NCBI GenBank assembly: GCA_004431415.1
Contig: QPMI01000600.1
Span: 62,001-126,000 of the forward strand
Reading direction: 5' to 3'
From: Cyanophora paradoxa
Taxonomy: Eukaryota; Glaucocystophyceae; Cyanophorales; Cyanophoraceae
Length of the DNA stretch: 64,000 bases
Shown here: positions 19,943 to 30,507 of the stretch, in pieces
Numbering within the stretch: position 1 is the stretch's first letter
Layout: every line of letters begins with the position of its first letter
Translations under genes and position numbers: made by a program
Notes under the pieces: model-generated
Database searches by the model: none
What the model saw: only the letters and a program-made list of their open reading frames with translations
What the model was told of the DNA's origin: nothing

Positions 19943-22900
19943 CTAGTTGAGCGCGGCCGCAAGCTTCAGGGCGATGGCTGCGGCCAGCAGGATGCCGGGC
20001 AGCTGCAGCGCCGAGAAGGGAGCGGGGGCGGCGGAGAACCAAGGGCTGCGATTCGCAAAACGCGAGGTCAGCCCGCGCGAGAGACAAAGCCGCGCAGATT
20101 TCGAAGCTCACATCGAGGAGACAGTTGCGGACTCCCATGCGAAAGCCTGCACGCTGCCATGATCAGCCGATGTGATCATGAAGATAAAATTAAAAGGATA
20201 ATCAGCAAAGGGGATGGGCACGTTTTCGAGCGTGAAATCCTGGAATTGCTTGTCATCGCTCCGGATAACGAGAGAATACCCTTGGTTGATGTTGTAGGCC
20301 TGCGCGAACCGAGATGTGTCAGTACTAGTACTGCTTAAGATGCGCAGTGTTCCTCACCCCCAGGAGGGTGCGGGAGGAGCGCCGTAGGGCGTTGCAGGTC
20401 GCAAAAGCCGGGGCGGCTGCACGCGGGCAAGAAATTTCAAGTTTAGCCACAGTTTATGATCATGAGCGCGCATGCGCAAACTTCAAATCAAGGTTCGTCG
20501 ATAGATAGATATGCGGAGATTGAATGATGCGGAGATCTAGACATACAGAGCGTCGGAGCGCGCGCGCGCACTGAATGTGATCTGGGTCTCGCTCGGGATC
20601 TGAGGGTTGGTGGCCGGGCAGGACTTCCCCGTCCTGGGCTCGACGATGAGAATCGTAATGCGGGCGCCGACAGGGAAGCCACTGCCGAGAATGGTCACCG
20701 CCGAGCCCGCCTGTCGCAGTCAAAAGTTGATTAATTAGATTAAGGCAGGCTATAATTTTATGATTAATCAATCCGAGGGCCGGCGGCGGCGGCGCCGCGC
20801 CGGCGCCGGCGACGGCCGTCTCAAAGCAACGCGCCTGGGCAGATCTAACGGCGGGCTCCGGGAGCTTCGCAGTGTTGTTCGCGTCGAAAACAAGAGAAAA
20901 TGTGTTGCCGCTCGATACACTCTGGCCCCCGACGTTTTGGATCACGATCTGTGTGATTTTCTGCGAAAAGAAATCGTTCAATGCGCGCGCTCGACGGTCG
21001 ACGTCCTAAATATAACAGTATGGAAATTGAATCGGGCACCGGGCTGACTGCATTAACTGCAGGCGTTGCAGCTGGCGTCGGAGTAGGACCGGTACCGGAA
21101 GCGGGGGGCGGCGCGGTAGGCGAGGGCGACGGAGTCGGTGTGGCGGCAGTGGAACTGCGGCTTGGCCGGGCGGGTGAGCTTGATCATGAGGCGCGAGCCG
21201 CGGGAAATCGAAGGCGGCTCGAAATAGACGGTCTTACGCCGGGCTTGGAGACGGTGTTGGAATGGCCGATGGCGAGGGACTGGCCATGGCCGACGGTGAG
21301 GGGCTGGCTGACGGGGATGGAGAAGGGCTGCGAGAAGTCAACGAAACGGGGCTTCAAAGCTATAAGGCCAGCGCTAGCGTTCATGATCACCTGGGAGTAG
21401 GAGTTGCAGGTACAACGCAAAGGGCTGTGTATACATGACGGCAAGCATGAGTTAGACGTCAAGAGGTGTATGTTCAATCAAATCGCGCACAAACTTCTGC
21501 GACTGTGTCGAATCGCGCAGCTCCAGGGTTGTTTGTATTGGCGGAGGTCCAAATCAGAAGAAACCCGTTTGTGTCATCGTAAGAAGTTGTCCTCGGTCCC
21601 GGAGCAGCATCGCCGTTAACACTGTAACTTCTGAATAAAATGGCTTTGGTCCTCACGTTCATTCCATATGCCTGCGCGCTAGCTTGAGGTCTCGGATACA
21701 GTTTGCAATGACTCACGGCTGCTACACGACTCACGGCTGCTACATGCGCTTCACCCGCTGCGATGGTAGTGGATGTAGTTTTAATCTTGCTCTTGTCAAC
21801 GTCGCAGCCAGAAGACGGCGCCACCTTCACGAGCCTGCATGCAATAATTAATATTTAATATTGCAATATAATATGATTGGAATGGCGAGGGACAGACCAG
21901 AGGTGCAGGGACAACGAAGACACGTTAGCAGGCAGGGCGAAGGCCAACTGAGCATTGGGGGACACGGAAACCTCCGTGAAACTGAAATTCTTGGGGCTAC
22001 TATTGATCGAATTGCCGACAGGGAGAGCTGTGGCTGGACTTGGCGTCTCTGCGCACGCAGGCGCGGGTCGGACGTCGCGATCGTGCGAGGGTAAATAGAA
22101 ACATGTATATATACGTATACAACAAATACAGGGAGCCCGGGGCCAGGGTTGCAAGTAATTCATCAGCGCACCGCCAGGCGAGACACTTTTGTACGTTGCA
22201 GTGAAATCGATGGTAACGTCAAAGGTTCCAGCTGGCTCATATCCAAGAACGAGAAGCTTGTCTGACGTGCTCGTGAATTTCACCGGCAGCGCGCTCGTGT
22301 CAATGTAGGAGGCCAGCAGAAAAGGCGATTCGCCGAAGTCGACCACCTTTATAGCGAATTGTTAAATTCAAAATGATGCATTCATTGAATATTAATCGTC
22401 ATCATGATCGCGTGTGCAGTGTGCACGTGCACATCGTCGCGTACGTGAATGTAGCTATGGACGCACCCGCAGAAATCCAGCTCCTTGCGCGACAGCGGTG
22501 AACTCCAACTGGACGCGGTCACCCTCCGTCTCTGCTCTTATCGACCTGCGTGCACAATCGCGAGTCGGCTTGCAGCGGCCTGACGCGCACCGCCGCCGCG
22601 GCTTGGTGGCGCGCGCGCGGGGGGGGCGGGGGGCCGGGGGGGCGGCGGCCGGCGTCCGCCCGCGGCCGGCCGGCTGCCGCAGTGCCGCAGTGCCATACTA
22701 TGATTTGCATGCAATGCATATAGCATGCATATGCATATGGAAGGCCAGAGTCGATCCAGCCTGATGATGATCATGCAAACGTGAACGCACCACATGGCAA
22801 ACGGTCTGTAGGCTACACTTGGCTTGCCTTGAAACTCCACCGCGGTCGTGTTCGCAACGAAGTTTTTAAGGAGGGCATCTGGAGCCGCGTTGGCTGCGGT

Positions 22901-22978
22901 GGCCGCGACGAGTGCGACGGCGAAGCACAACGCCCTGAGGCCTCGCGCAAGGCCGAAGCGAGAGCGCGCCATGTGCAT
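19943..22978 (-). CDS. Secreted, probably membrane-anchored surface protein with IPT/TIG-like domain
   Basis: The ATG at 22978 (or 22972) begins a signal peptide, MARSRFGLARGLRALC followed by AVALVAATAANA. Later exons give extracellular beta-rich segments: GDRVQLEFTAVAQGAGFLR, VVDFGESPFLLASYIDTS, LLVLGYEPAGTFDVTIDFTA, NFSFTEVSVSPNAQLAFAL, VAPSSGCDVDKSKIKTTST. Near 20.6-20.7 kb, GSAVTILGSGFPVGARITIL followed by a Cys and an ETQITFS strand resembles an IPT/TIG immunoglobulin-like fold. A Pro/Thr/Ser-rich linker is possible near 21.1 kb. The last exon ends in a hydrophobic stretch, LPGILLAAAIALKLAAALN, then TAG at 19943-19945, as expected for a GPI-anchor signal or a C-terminal membrane segment. 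GC content is clearly lower than in neighbouring genes. The family is not recognised; joins between about ten exons are approximate. Confidence 0.5.
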
Positions 22979-24146
22979 CTCGCTGCAGCCTGCAGCGCGC
23001 GCGCTAGCTATAGCTAAGCTGTCCTCACTATAGCTAAAAGTCAACATCGAGCGCGTCGACCTTCAAGGCTTCGACGTACTACGGTACGCGTCCGACGCGT
23101 ACAGTCGATGCCATGAATCCCATAATTGATTCCCATGATCGGATGTGACCAGCGTTGTCATCATGATGGACACGGCCGTCGAGGCATCATGATGGGGTGA
23201 TAATGATCGATCATGATCAATCATGATGTCATGCAGCGATCATCATCGTTCAACACGGCATTTCCAACTCCTATTTCGCTGCACGAGCTCTCTGCTGCTT
23301 TTCTAATGCAAAGCAACGTGTTTATGACTCATTCCCGACCAAGCTGGATAGAAATTGGGCTCAGAGTTGGCCTGAAAGAGGCCCACACACTCCTCTTCCC
23401 AAGATTTTTGAGGCAGAGGAGCGGTTGATTAACCTCCTGCAATGTCAAGATAGTGTGTTATGTGTTTTAGAAGCTGCGTTAAGCGTATCCGCACCCATTC
23501 TCGAAGTGCGAATCGGTGCGATTTTGCATCGCCAGCGGCTAAGGGTGGTGTCACCTGTACCCCCCACGGCACCACAGCAGCCTTTCAACATCGTCAGAAT
23601 CGTTCCAAACCTCCTCTGACTAGCATATACGGTGTCGTTAAGCTGTTTAGAGAGCATAAAAGGTCGTTCAAACAGCGCGGGCGTCCAGAAACACGCGATT
23701 TGTGCACCGTACAGGTACCCCCCCCCTCATCATGATGGCCCCGATCATAATCCGACGTCATCATGATGCGTATTTTACGTGCCATCATGATGTCGTCATC
23801 ATGATGTGCGCATAATTATGACAGCACTGGATGTGACTCACTAGTACTGACTCACAGTCATGATCCGATGATCAGCTGGCAGCTGCAGCCTGCGCGCAGA
23901 CTGCATGCAGTGACCGGCCCATGGCCAGAGGGCCCCAGCTAGGGCCCAGACGTCGACCCGGGACCGTGTATACTTAGTATATACGTACCGTCCCGCCGAC
24001 GCGGTCCCGGTCCGTCCGGGCCGGTCCGGCGTCCGAGTCGGTAGTACTCGGTACCGGTCCGACGCGTACGGTCGGACTCCCGGACTCCCAGAAACTGGGC
24101 CGGAAACTTAAGCTTGAAATTGGCCCGGAATCCGAGTCCGAGGCCC

Positions 24147-24857
24147 GGAGCGTGATCCACCGTGCCTCTGCCTCGGGCAGTGAAAAAAAGTCTGCCTTGC
24201 CTTGCCTTGCCTAGCTTTCAAGTGAATTAAGTCAAGGCCTAGGCAAGGCAAGGCAGACTTTTTTTACATCTGAACCTAGGCACCTAGCCTCGGCTGGCGG
24301 TCCATGAGGCAGGCTACGTAAGCGCCCCAACGGCTAGCTGTTTCAAATCGCGCCGCCGTCGCGCAGCGCACGGCGCATCACTGTCGCCCGCGGCACGACG
24401 CTTACGTGTCTGCACACTCATAAGCAACATCTGGACGCACTTTGAGCTCGAGCTCTAGCTAGTGCTAGCTAGCTGGCGCTAGCTGCAAGGCGCCAGGTGA
24501 GCTGGCATCGCCCAGCTAGTCATTAGTGGTCAGTCTAACATCCTGCTAGGTTGCTAGTGACTTGCTACAATGCGCGAGGACAGTGGCAGGGAACGGGCGC
24601 CAGCAGGACTTGAACCGAGGCAGCCTGCCTCGGCTGCCCTAGGCTCCCTAGCGGGGTCTGAGGCCCCTAGGCAGCGGAGGCAACCTGCCTCATTTTTTTT
24701 CTGCCTTGCCTAGATTGTGCAGTCCAGACTTTCAAGTTAGGCAGCTGCCTGCAGAGGCGGTCCATGCTGCCTTTTTCAAGTTGGATTTTCGACGCAGTCG
24801 TAATTAGCCAATCGCGTAACTTGGAGGCCGAGGCAGAGGCACGGTGGATCACGCTCC
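24147..24857. mobile_element. Candidate non-autonomous element with 30-bp perfect inverted ends
   Basis: Bases 24147-24176 (GGAGCGTGATCCACCGTGCC and 10 more) are exactly repeated in inverted orientation at 24828-24857. The 711-bp interval is full of GGCAG/CTGCC words and contains a long hairpin at 24183-24265 and a second partial copy of its arm near 24,697-24,745. There is no coding capacity. Perfect terminal inverted repeats around a short non-coding core are what a MITE-like DNA transposon derivative looks like. I could not identify a clean target-site duplication, so the exact ends are unproven. Confidence 0.45.
24183..24265. repeat. Long hairpin, 25-bp perfect arms
   Basis: The arms 24183-24207 and 24241-24265 are exact reverse complements, beginning with A7 and ending with T7, with CCTTG/CAAGG units between. 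The left arm has one extra CCTTG unit. It lies just inside the left inverted end of the 711-bp element. Confidence 0.85.
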
Positions 24858-24940
24858 CGGCGCGCAAGAGGTCCGAGGGCTCTTTGCTGCTGGACCCCGA
24901 AAAAAACTCCGAAATTGGAATTCCGATCGACCGTCGGACA

Positions 24941-25080
24941 GTCCCCACTGACTCCCCAGGGCCCAGACTGACCCCAGTGACTCAGTGACTCCCCAGATCT
25001 AGAGTCCCCAGTGACTCCCCACTGACTCCCTACTGAGTCCCTAGTGACTCAGTGACTCCCCACTGACTCCCCAGCGCCTC
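24941..25080. repeat. Degenerate minisatellite of AGTGACTCCCC-type units
   Basis: About ten imperfect copies of an 11-bp unit, AGTGACTCCCC or ACTGACTCCCC, run head to tail, interrupted by CAGATCTAGAG. The frame is not kept open, so this is non-coding. Confidence 0.75.
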
Positions 25081-25698
25081 CTTGGAGGCTCAATCCTCCT
25101 CACGGTGCGGATATCGATCGGATGATTCGGATCTCAGAGATTCTCAGTGCATCTGACTGCCAGGCTGCAATGCCGCTGCATCATCTCACCGTACCCTTTT
25201 AATTTCAAGTTTCGGCGAAATTCGAATTCGATTTTTTTGAAGTCGAATTTTGGCGCTCCGATCCGATGATCCGGCCATATGCATGCAGTACTAGCTACCG
25301 GGTACAACCGTACGGTACGAGTCGTACACAGTGACATATGCATGCGCTGCTGAGCATGATGATGCGCATGCGCATTCACGGTCCACCGTCCACGGTACAC
25401 CTGCATGCGCATGCATGCGCAGCTGCATGCGCACATGCAGGCTGCATGCGCAGCGTTGCCCGGCGCGGTGGTCACTAATGACTCACTATACCTTGAAATA
25501 CTTGATTTCCGCGCCACAAATTCCTGTAATTAGACGTATATATACATATATAGAAAGTTTTAGTCGAGACTTAATTTCGACGAAACCCGAAAATCGAGAC
25601 GAAAATATGGTTCGACACGCTGACGACAGGCTGTCGACAGCATCAAATTTTCGTCAGGCCCGCGACTCCGCCATAGACGGAGAATCAAATTCAAGAGA

Positions 25699-25765
25699 AT
25701 TTCAGTTCAAGAGAATCAAATAGACGGAGAATAGGCCCGCGATTTCAGTTCAAGAGAATCAAATA
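25699..25765. repeat. Direct repeat, 24 bp, spacing 43 bp
   Basis: A 24-bp sequence starting ATTTCAGTTCAAGAGAATCA occurs at 25699-25722 and again at 25742-25765. The words AGACGGAGAAT and GGCCCGCGA are also duplicated around it, so a longer degenerate tandem array is likely. Confidence 0.7.
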
Positions 25766-25950
25766 TTCGTCAAAGTGCATGTCTGACGAATAAAGACGAA
25801 ATATTGAAGACGCTGTCGAAGATTCCTACCGTAGTACGTTTACAGTATCGCGTTCTAAACTTGAACTTCAGCGCCGGTCCCGGTAAGCATTTTAAAATTT
25901 AGCGCCCCCAGCCCTGGGCACACTGTGACAGACTGCCGCACAGTGGGCAG

Positions 25951-25974
25951 CCCCCCCCCCCCCCCCCCCCCCCC
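25951..25974. repeat. Poly-C tract (C24)
   Basis: Twenty-four C in a row, flanked by CAGTGGGCAG and TCCCAG. A further G21 run lies at 26911-26931 inside the next gene. Confidence 0.85.
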
Positions 25975-26662
25975 TCCCAGTTATAATTAGCTAGAGCCTC
26001 CGGGAAGGACACTGAGAAATCAACTGCAAGAGCTTTATATAGTACTTGCCTGCAAGAGTCTTCAGATTCTAGTTGAGAGAGAATCATTTATATTTCTTAG
26101 CTTCGATCTTTCGGGTAGAGTACCAGTACTACGGCACTTTACTACGCATACTATGATATATAGCTACGGAATGCAACACACACTATTTAACCTGTATACG
26201 TAATGCATATGGATATGAGGATTATATAGTAAGTATGGGTTTAGTAATGTCTAAAGTAACGCCACATGTACTGGCGAAATCAAAGAGATTCAGCTGGACG
26301 CGCACTAGGAAGGAGATCAAGAGCCTTGGAGAGAGAAAAATTTAAAGGACTAGACTGTGCATGTAACGAAATCTGATCGCAGCGATCGCAGCGAAGAAAG
26401 AGGATCATGCGCAGCGATCGTTGGATCGGCGCAGAACTTGAAAAGTCTAGATCTAGATCTGCGACTAATAAACAATCACAATTGCAGCGGAACTAATGAC
26501 TAAACAACGAGCTAGCTGGGCCGAGGGCCCGAGGCCCGGGGGTCGTGTAACAAATAACGAGCGCTAGCCGTTCTATAACGTGCACAGGCAATAGTCTAAC
26601 TGTAACAGGAGATCACTAACGGTGAGCGGACATGTACAGTCTCTGACGGTGAGCGCGTGGCG

Positions 26663-29622
26663 CTAGAGGCCGCTCGCGATCGCGGGGCCCTGAGGCTGCT
26701 GCCCCGGGCAGGGGGTGTCGTCGGCGGGGGCGGGGAGGGAGGCGAGCTCGCGGCAGCCGTCGCCAAAGGGCCAGGCGAGGCCGAGGGCGGGGAGGGCGCG
26801 GGTGAGGGTCGGGCAGCACGAGACCCCCGCCGGCAGCAGGCCCATAACCCGCTCCATCTGCGATCGATATCGCGAGGCGATCGAATCAGAGAGGGGCAGG
26901 GCGCTCCGGAGGGGGGGGGGGGGGGGGGGGGCAGGGCGCGCGCGCCTCGGAGTAGCTGCGGAAAAAGAAGCGCTTCTCCGCCGCCGAGAGCTCCACCACG
27001 TCGTACCCCTCCGTCTTCGGGGGAATCAGGGGCCGGGGCGAGAGGCGAGCGGCGGGGCGGCGGGGCGGGGGCGAGGGGGGGCGGGCCCGGGCGAGGAGGC
27101 CCCGGATGCTCTGCTCGTCCTGCACCCCCAGCTCCATCTGCGGCCCGGCCACGGAAGCCTCAGGGGGGCGGGGGCGGGGCGGGGGCGGGGTGCGGGCCCG
27201 GGCGAAGGTGAGGTGGCGGGCGGGGGCGAGGCGCTCGAAGAAGGCGGCCTCCCGGAAGTCCAGCGCGTCCCCCAGCAGCTGCACCTGAGAGGGGCGACCT
27301 CAGCCGCGACGCGATCCCGGAGGGGCGGCGGCGCCCCGGCCCGCTCGCCTGCATGAAGAAGTAGAGGCCGCAGAGGTCCGTCCCCGCCGCGATCCGCGCG
27401 TGCAGCGCCGGCCCCATCATCCCGCACGGCACCCTGCCGCGCCGTCAGAGATCGCGCCGGGGCGGGGCGGGGCGGGGCGGGGCGGGGCGGGGGCGCCTGG
27501 GGAGGACGAGGGTACGGTTGGCGAGCCGCGCCACCGTCGCCGCCCGCACCAGCGCGTCCACCTGCGCCCCGCGCGCCCCGCCCCTTGTTGGCCCCGGCCG
27601 GCGCTCTCGCCGCCAGTCGCCCGGCGCGCCTGGTTCGCCAGCGTCGCCCCGCCCCCGGGCGGCTTGTACGTCAGGAAGCGCCCTGCGCCCCGCCCCCGCG
27701 GCTCAGCGGAGGGGGTGCCGCGGGGGCGGAGGACGCTCGAGGGGTTCGGCACCGTTCCAGTACTCGGGGGGGTCCACGAACCAGAGCAGCTGGTCCCGCA
27801 GCACGTGCACCTTCTCCTCCCGCACCGCCCTGGGAGGGGGAGGGGGGGGGGGTCCGAGTCAGCGCGGGTTCGTTCGGACGGCTTGACGAGAGGGGGAGGG
27901 GTACCAGTTGGCGTGGACGATGTATGGGACGACGCCGGCGCTCTGCGGGGCCCGCACCCAGAAGTACTCCATTCCTGGGGGGTACGGCGTCGAAAGGAGC
28001 CCCTCCCAGGGACGAGTGTGCTGTACCGGCGGGGAAGTGGAGCGTGTCGAGCAGGTGCACGGAAACGTTGTGCCCCGGGAAGCGGAGCACGCGAGCCGGC
28101 TCGTCGATCTCGGGGCTCTGCGGGCGTGTACATGTGCAGCGGGCCGCGGCTGAGACGGGCGCCGGGGCCAGCGAACGCGGGGGGTACCGCACCAGCTCCC
28201 GCATGAAGCGGTTCAGGGCGCACTGGGGTACGTATTATACGTGAGTTCGGAAAAGGGGGAGCGGGGATACCCGCGCGGCGCCCCGAGAGCACCTGGACCG
28301 TGCAGTGCACCCACCGCTTCCGGGCGGCCTGTACCCCCCCCTCAAGGTTTAAGAAGAGGGATAGTAGTTCCAAGAGGGGTACACCCACCTCGAGGAGGAA
28401 GCGAACGGTGTCCGGATCGCTTCGGGCGTACACGAAGCCCGCGTTCACCTGAGTGACGGGCAGTGAGAAAGAGGGGGGGAGAAGACGGGACGGGGGTACG
28501 GCGCGGGAGGGCGCGCGCCTCCTCGAACGGCTGCCCGGGGATGCGCTTCGTTCCCAGGAAGGCCTCGGTCTGCATCTGCAATACGCGCGGTTCGCGACGT
28601 GTACCCGGAGGTTGGGGGGGGGGGTACGGGGACCTCGGAGGAGAAGGCGCGGCGGGCGAACAGGGGCGTCGGGTCCCGCACGAAGACGACATCCGCGTCC
28701 ACGACGACGACGTCCGTCCCCAGCGCCGCCGCGTTCAGCAGGTACCGCAGCTTCAGGTCCAGCTGCGGGCTACGCGTCGGATGCATAGGGGGGCACGCGC
28801 GCGCGCGCGGGGTGCGGGGCGGGGCGGGGCCCCGGGTGGGGGCGGGCCTGGGTGAGCCAGAGGTAGCCGCGGCCCGCGGAGGGGCGGTCGAGGAAGCAGG
28901 GGACGCCGGCCTCGGCGGCCACGTCGCAGACCGCCTCGTTGGTCGACAGCACGAGCGCCGGCGCCGACACGCCCGCCCGCTCCATCGACACCAGCGCGTT
29001 CGTCAGCTGCGCGTGCGCGAAGGATTTAGAAACTGGATCGAGCCCGGGAACGCGCCCCCGCGCTCGCTCGCACCAGCTTACGCCCTGCGCATGTACGCGC
29101 GGCGCCGGCCGCGCCGATGCCGGTCAGTGCGAGGTGGGGCGGCGCGGGCGCGGAGGGCGGGCTCGGGAGTGTACGCGTACACATCTCGGCGCGATCCGAG
29201 TACTCCATCGTCTGGTGCACAGAGAAGAGGTAAACGAGGGGCCGCCGCATGGGCCCGCCCAGCGCGCGCTCGACCTCCCGGTGCGCGCCGGCCATCGCGG
29301 CCAGCTCCAGCACGTCGTCGAGCGCTTGCGCGAGCCCATCGACGCGCAGATCGTCGGGGAGGGGCGCCTCGGGGCCGCGAACCCACGGCCCGTGGTCCAG
29401 GTGCACGTCGGCGGCGGCGGCCCCCGCGAAGTGCCAGGCGGCGCCGTGCTGAGCCGACGACAAGATACAGAGAGAAGATGTAAGGAAGCAGAGAACGAGG
29501 GCCCTGAGAGCGAGGCCCCGCTGGCATGTGCATCTTGACCGCGGCCAGTACTGGTTCCGCGGCCGACACCTCGCGCGTTGCAAACGCGCGTGCCTCGTTT
29601 CATCGGCTGCAGGTTCCCTCAT
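26663..29622 (-). CDS. GT77-type arabinosyltransferase-like membrane protein (XEG113-like)
   Basis: The ATG at 29622 gives a short basic N-tail, then a hydrophobic signal anchor LALRALVLCFLTSSLCILSS, so this is a type II Golgi-type topology. The luminal part has the nucleotide-diphospho-sugar transferase (PF03407/GT77) pattern: PLVYLFSVHQTMEYSD, VSAPALVLSTNEAVCDVA, LKLRYLLNAAALGTD, then the metal-binding DxD in VVVVDADVVFVRDPTPLF, EAFLGTKRIPGQPFEE, VNAGFVYARSDPDTVRFLLE and HLLDTLHFPAG. The C-terminal half (VPYIVHANWAVREEKVHVLR, ATVARLANRTLVLP, LCGLYFFMQ) resembles the extension found in plant XEG113-like arabinosyltransferases. The likely function is glycosylation of cell-surface glycoproteins. 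About ten introns; a G21 tract is in the last intron region (26911-26931). TAG stop at 26663-26665 after GPAIASGL. Some exon edges between 27.4 and 28.2 kb are approximate. Confidence 0.7.
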
Positions 29623-30507
29623 CTTCGCCGCTGCTGGATCGCTCGATGAGCATCCGTCGCGTGGAGTGCGCGTGCCACGCTGGCACCGGTCCAGGCTGCG
29701 GCGCGCACGCGTACGCGTTGGCCCGCGGGCCCGCTGGCATGCGTGGCGACTTAGCTGATGCTCTCTCCCCCTCGAGCTCGCAACCCGCTCGCTGATGTTC
29801 CGAAGTTTGCAGCTTCCTCGCAACCTGGAGCTCTCTTCGAGCCTACCGCCGGCCCCGGCGCCGGGCGGCGCCGCCGCGCCGGCTACCGGTATCGGGGCCG
29901 GGTAGAGTCACTCTGAGTCAGGCGGAAAAAGTGGCGAAAGGAAACGCCTAGCTATAGCCGTCGGACTTGGAGCCGCCGGACTTGGCTGAATTCGGATCGG
30001 AGCCGCCGCCGGCCAGATCCGGAGTCGACGCCCGGAATTCCGAATTGCTGCGGAATTCCACATGCATACGCGAACGCTGCGCCACACGTACCGGTACACG
30101 GCCCGCCATCGGCCGGCCGCGGGCTAGCGCTGCGCATGCGCGCGGGCCGCGCGCGATAATGCGACGCGGCGCCACATGGCCCGCGCCCGCTCTGCGGCCG
30201 GGCTGCTGGCCGTGCCTGACACCGCCGCGCGCTCCCCACCGGCCGGGCCCGAAAGCTACGGGCGCCTCGCGCGGGCGCTTGGTCGATCTCCCTCCCGGCA
30301 TGTCGAAGAGGACCACCGGAAAAGCCAATTCCAATCTGTACAGACAAATCGCAGGCCGTCGACCTACACACTACTAATACTCATCTCTCTCCTCAAATTA
30401 AAAATGCGGCGCCGCGGCGGCCGCCCCCTAACGCAGCGGGGCGGGCCGCCTCCCAGACGAGGGGGGCGCCCTCAGGGGAGCACGGTCGCGACCTGCGCGC
30501 CCGTCGG
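29623..30507. other. Intergenic region, palindrome-rich
   Basis: No gene is seen. Includes the promoter side of the GT77 gene and the 3' flank of the CFAP97-like gene. Short palindromes such as GAATTC, CCGCGG, CATATG-type words and GGCGCC cluster at 29,850-30,180. Confidence 0.55.

Larger units (their letters stand above)
22979..26662. other. 3.7-kb repeat-rich intergenic region
   Basis: No gene with recognisable domains was found. In order it holds clusters of CATCATGATG-type palindromes (23,110-23,240 and 23,730-23,820), a GC-palindrome block (23,870-24,120), a TIR-bounded element (24147-24857), a degenerate 11-bp minisatellite (about 24,941-25,080), a GCATGC-rich block (25,330-25,450), a 43-bp-spaced direct repeat (25,699-25,765) and a C24 run. 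A weak minus-strand frame at 23,445-23,657 has no visible homology. Confidence 0.55.

Noticed and set aside
24590-24640. Reverse-strand GGTTCAAGTCC, a B-box match that might mark a tRNA or tRNA-derived SINE
   Set aside because: Flanking bases do not form a T-arm stem and no A box or cloverleaf is visible.
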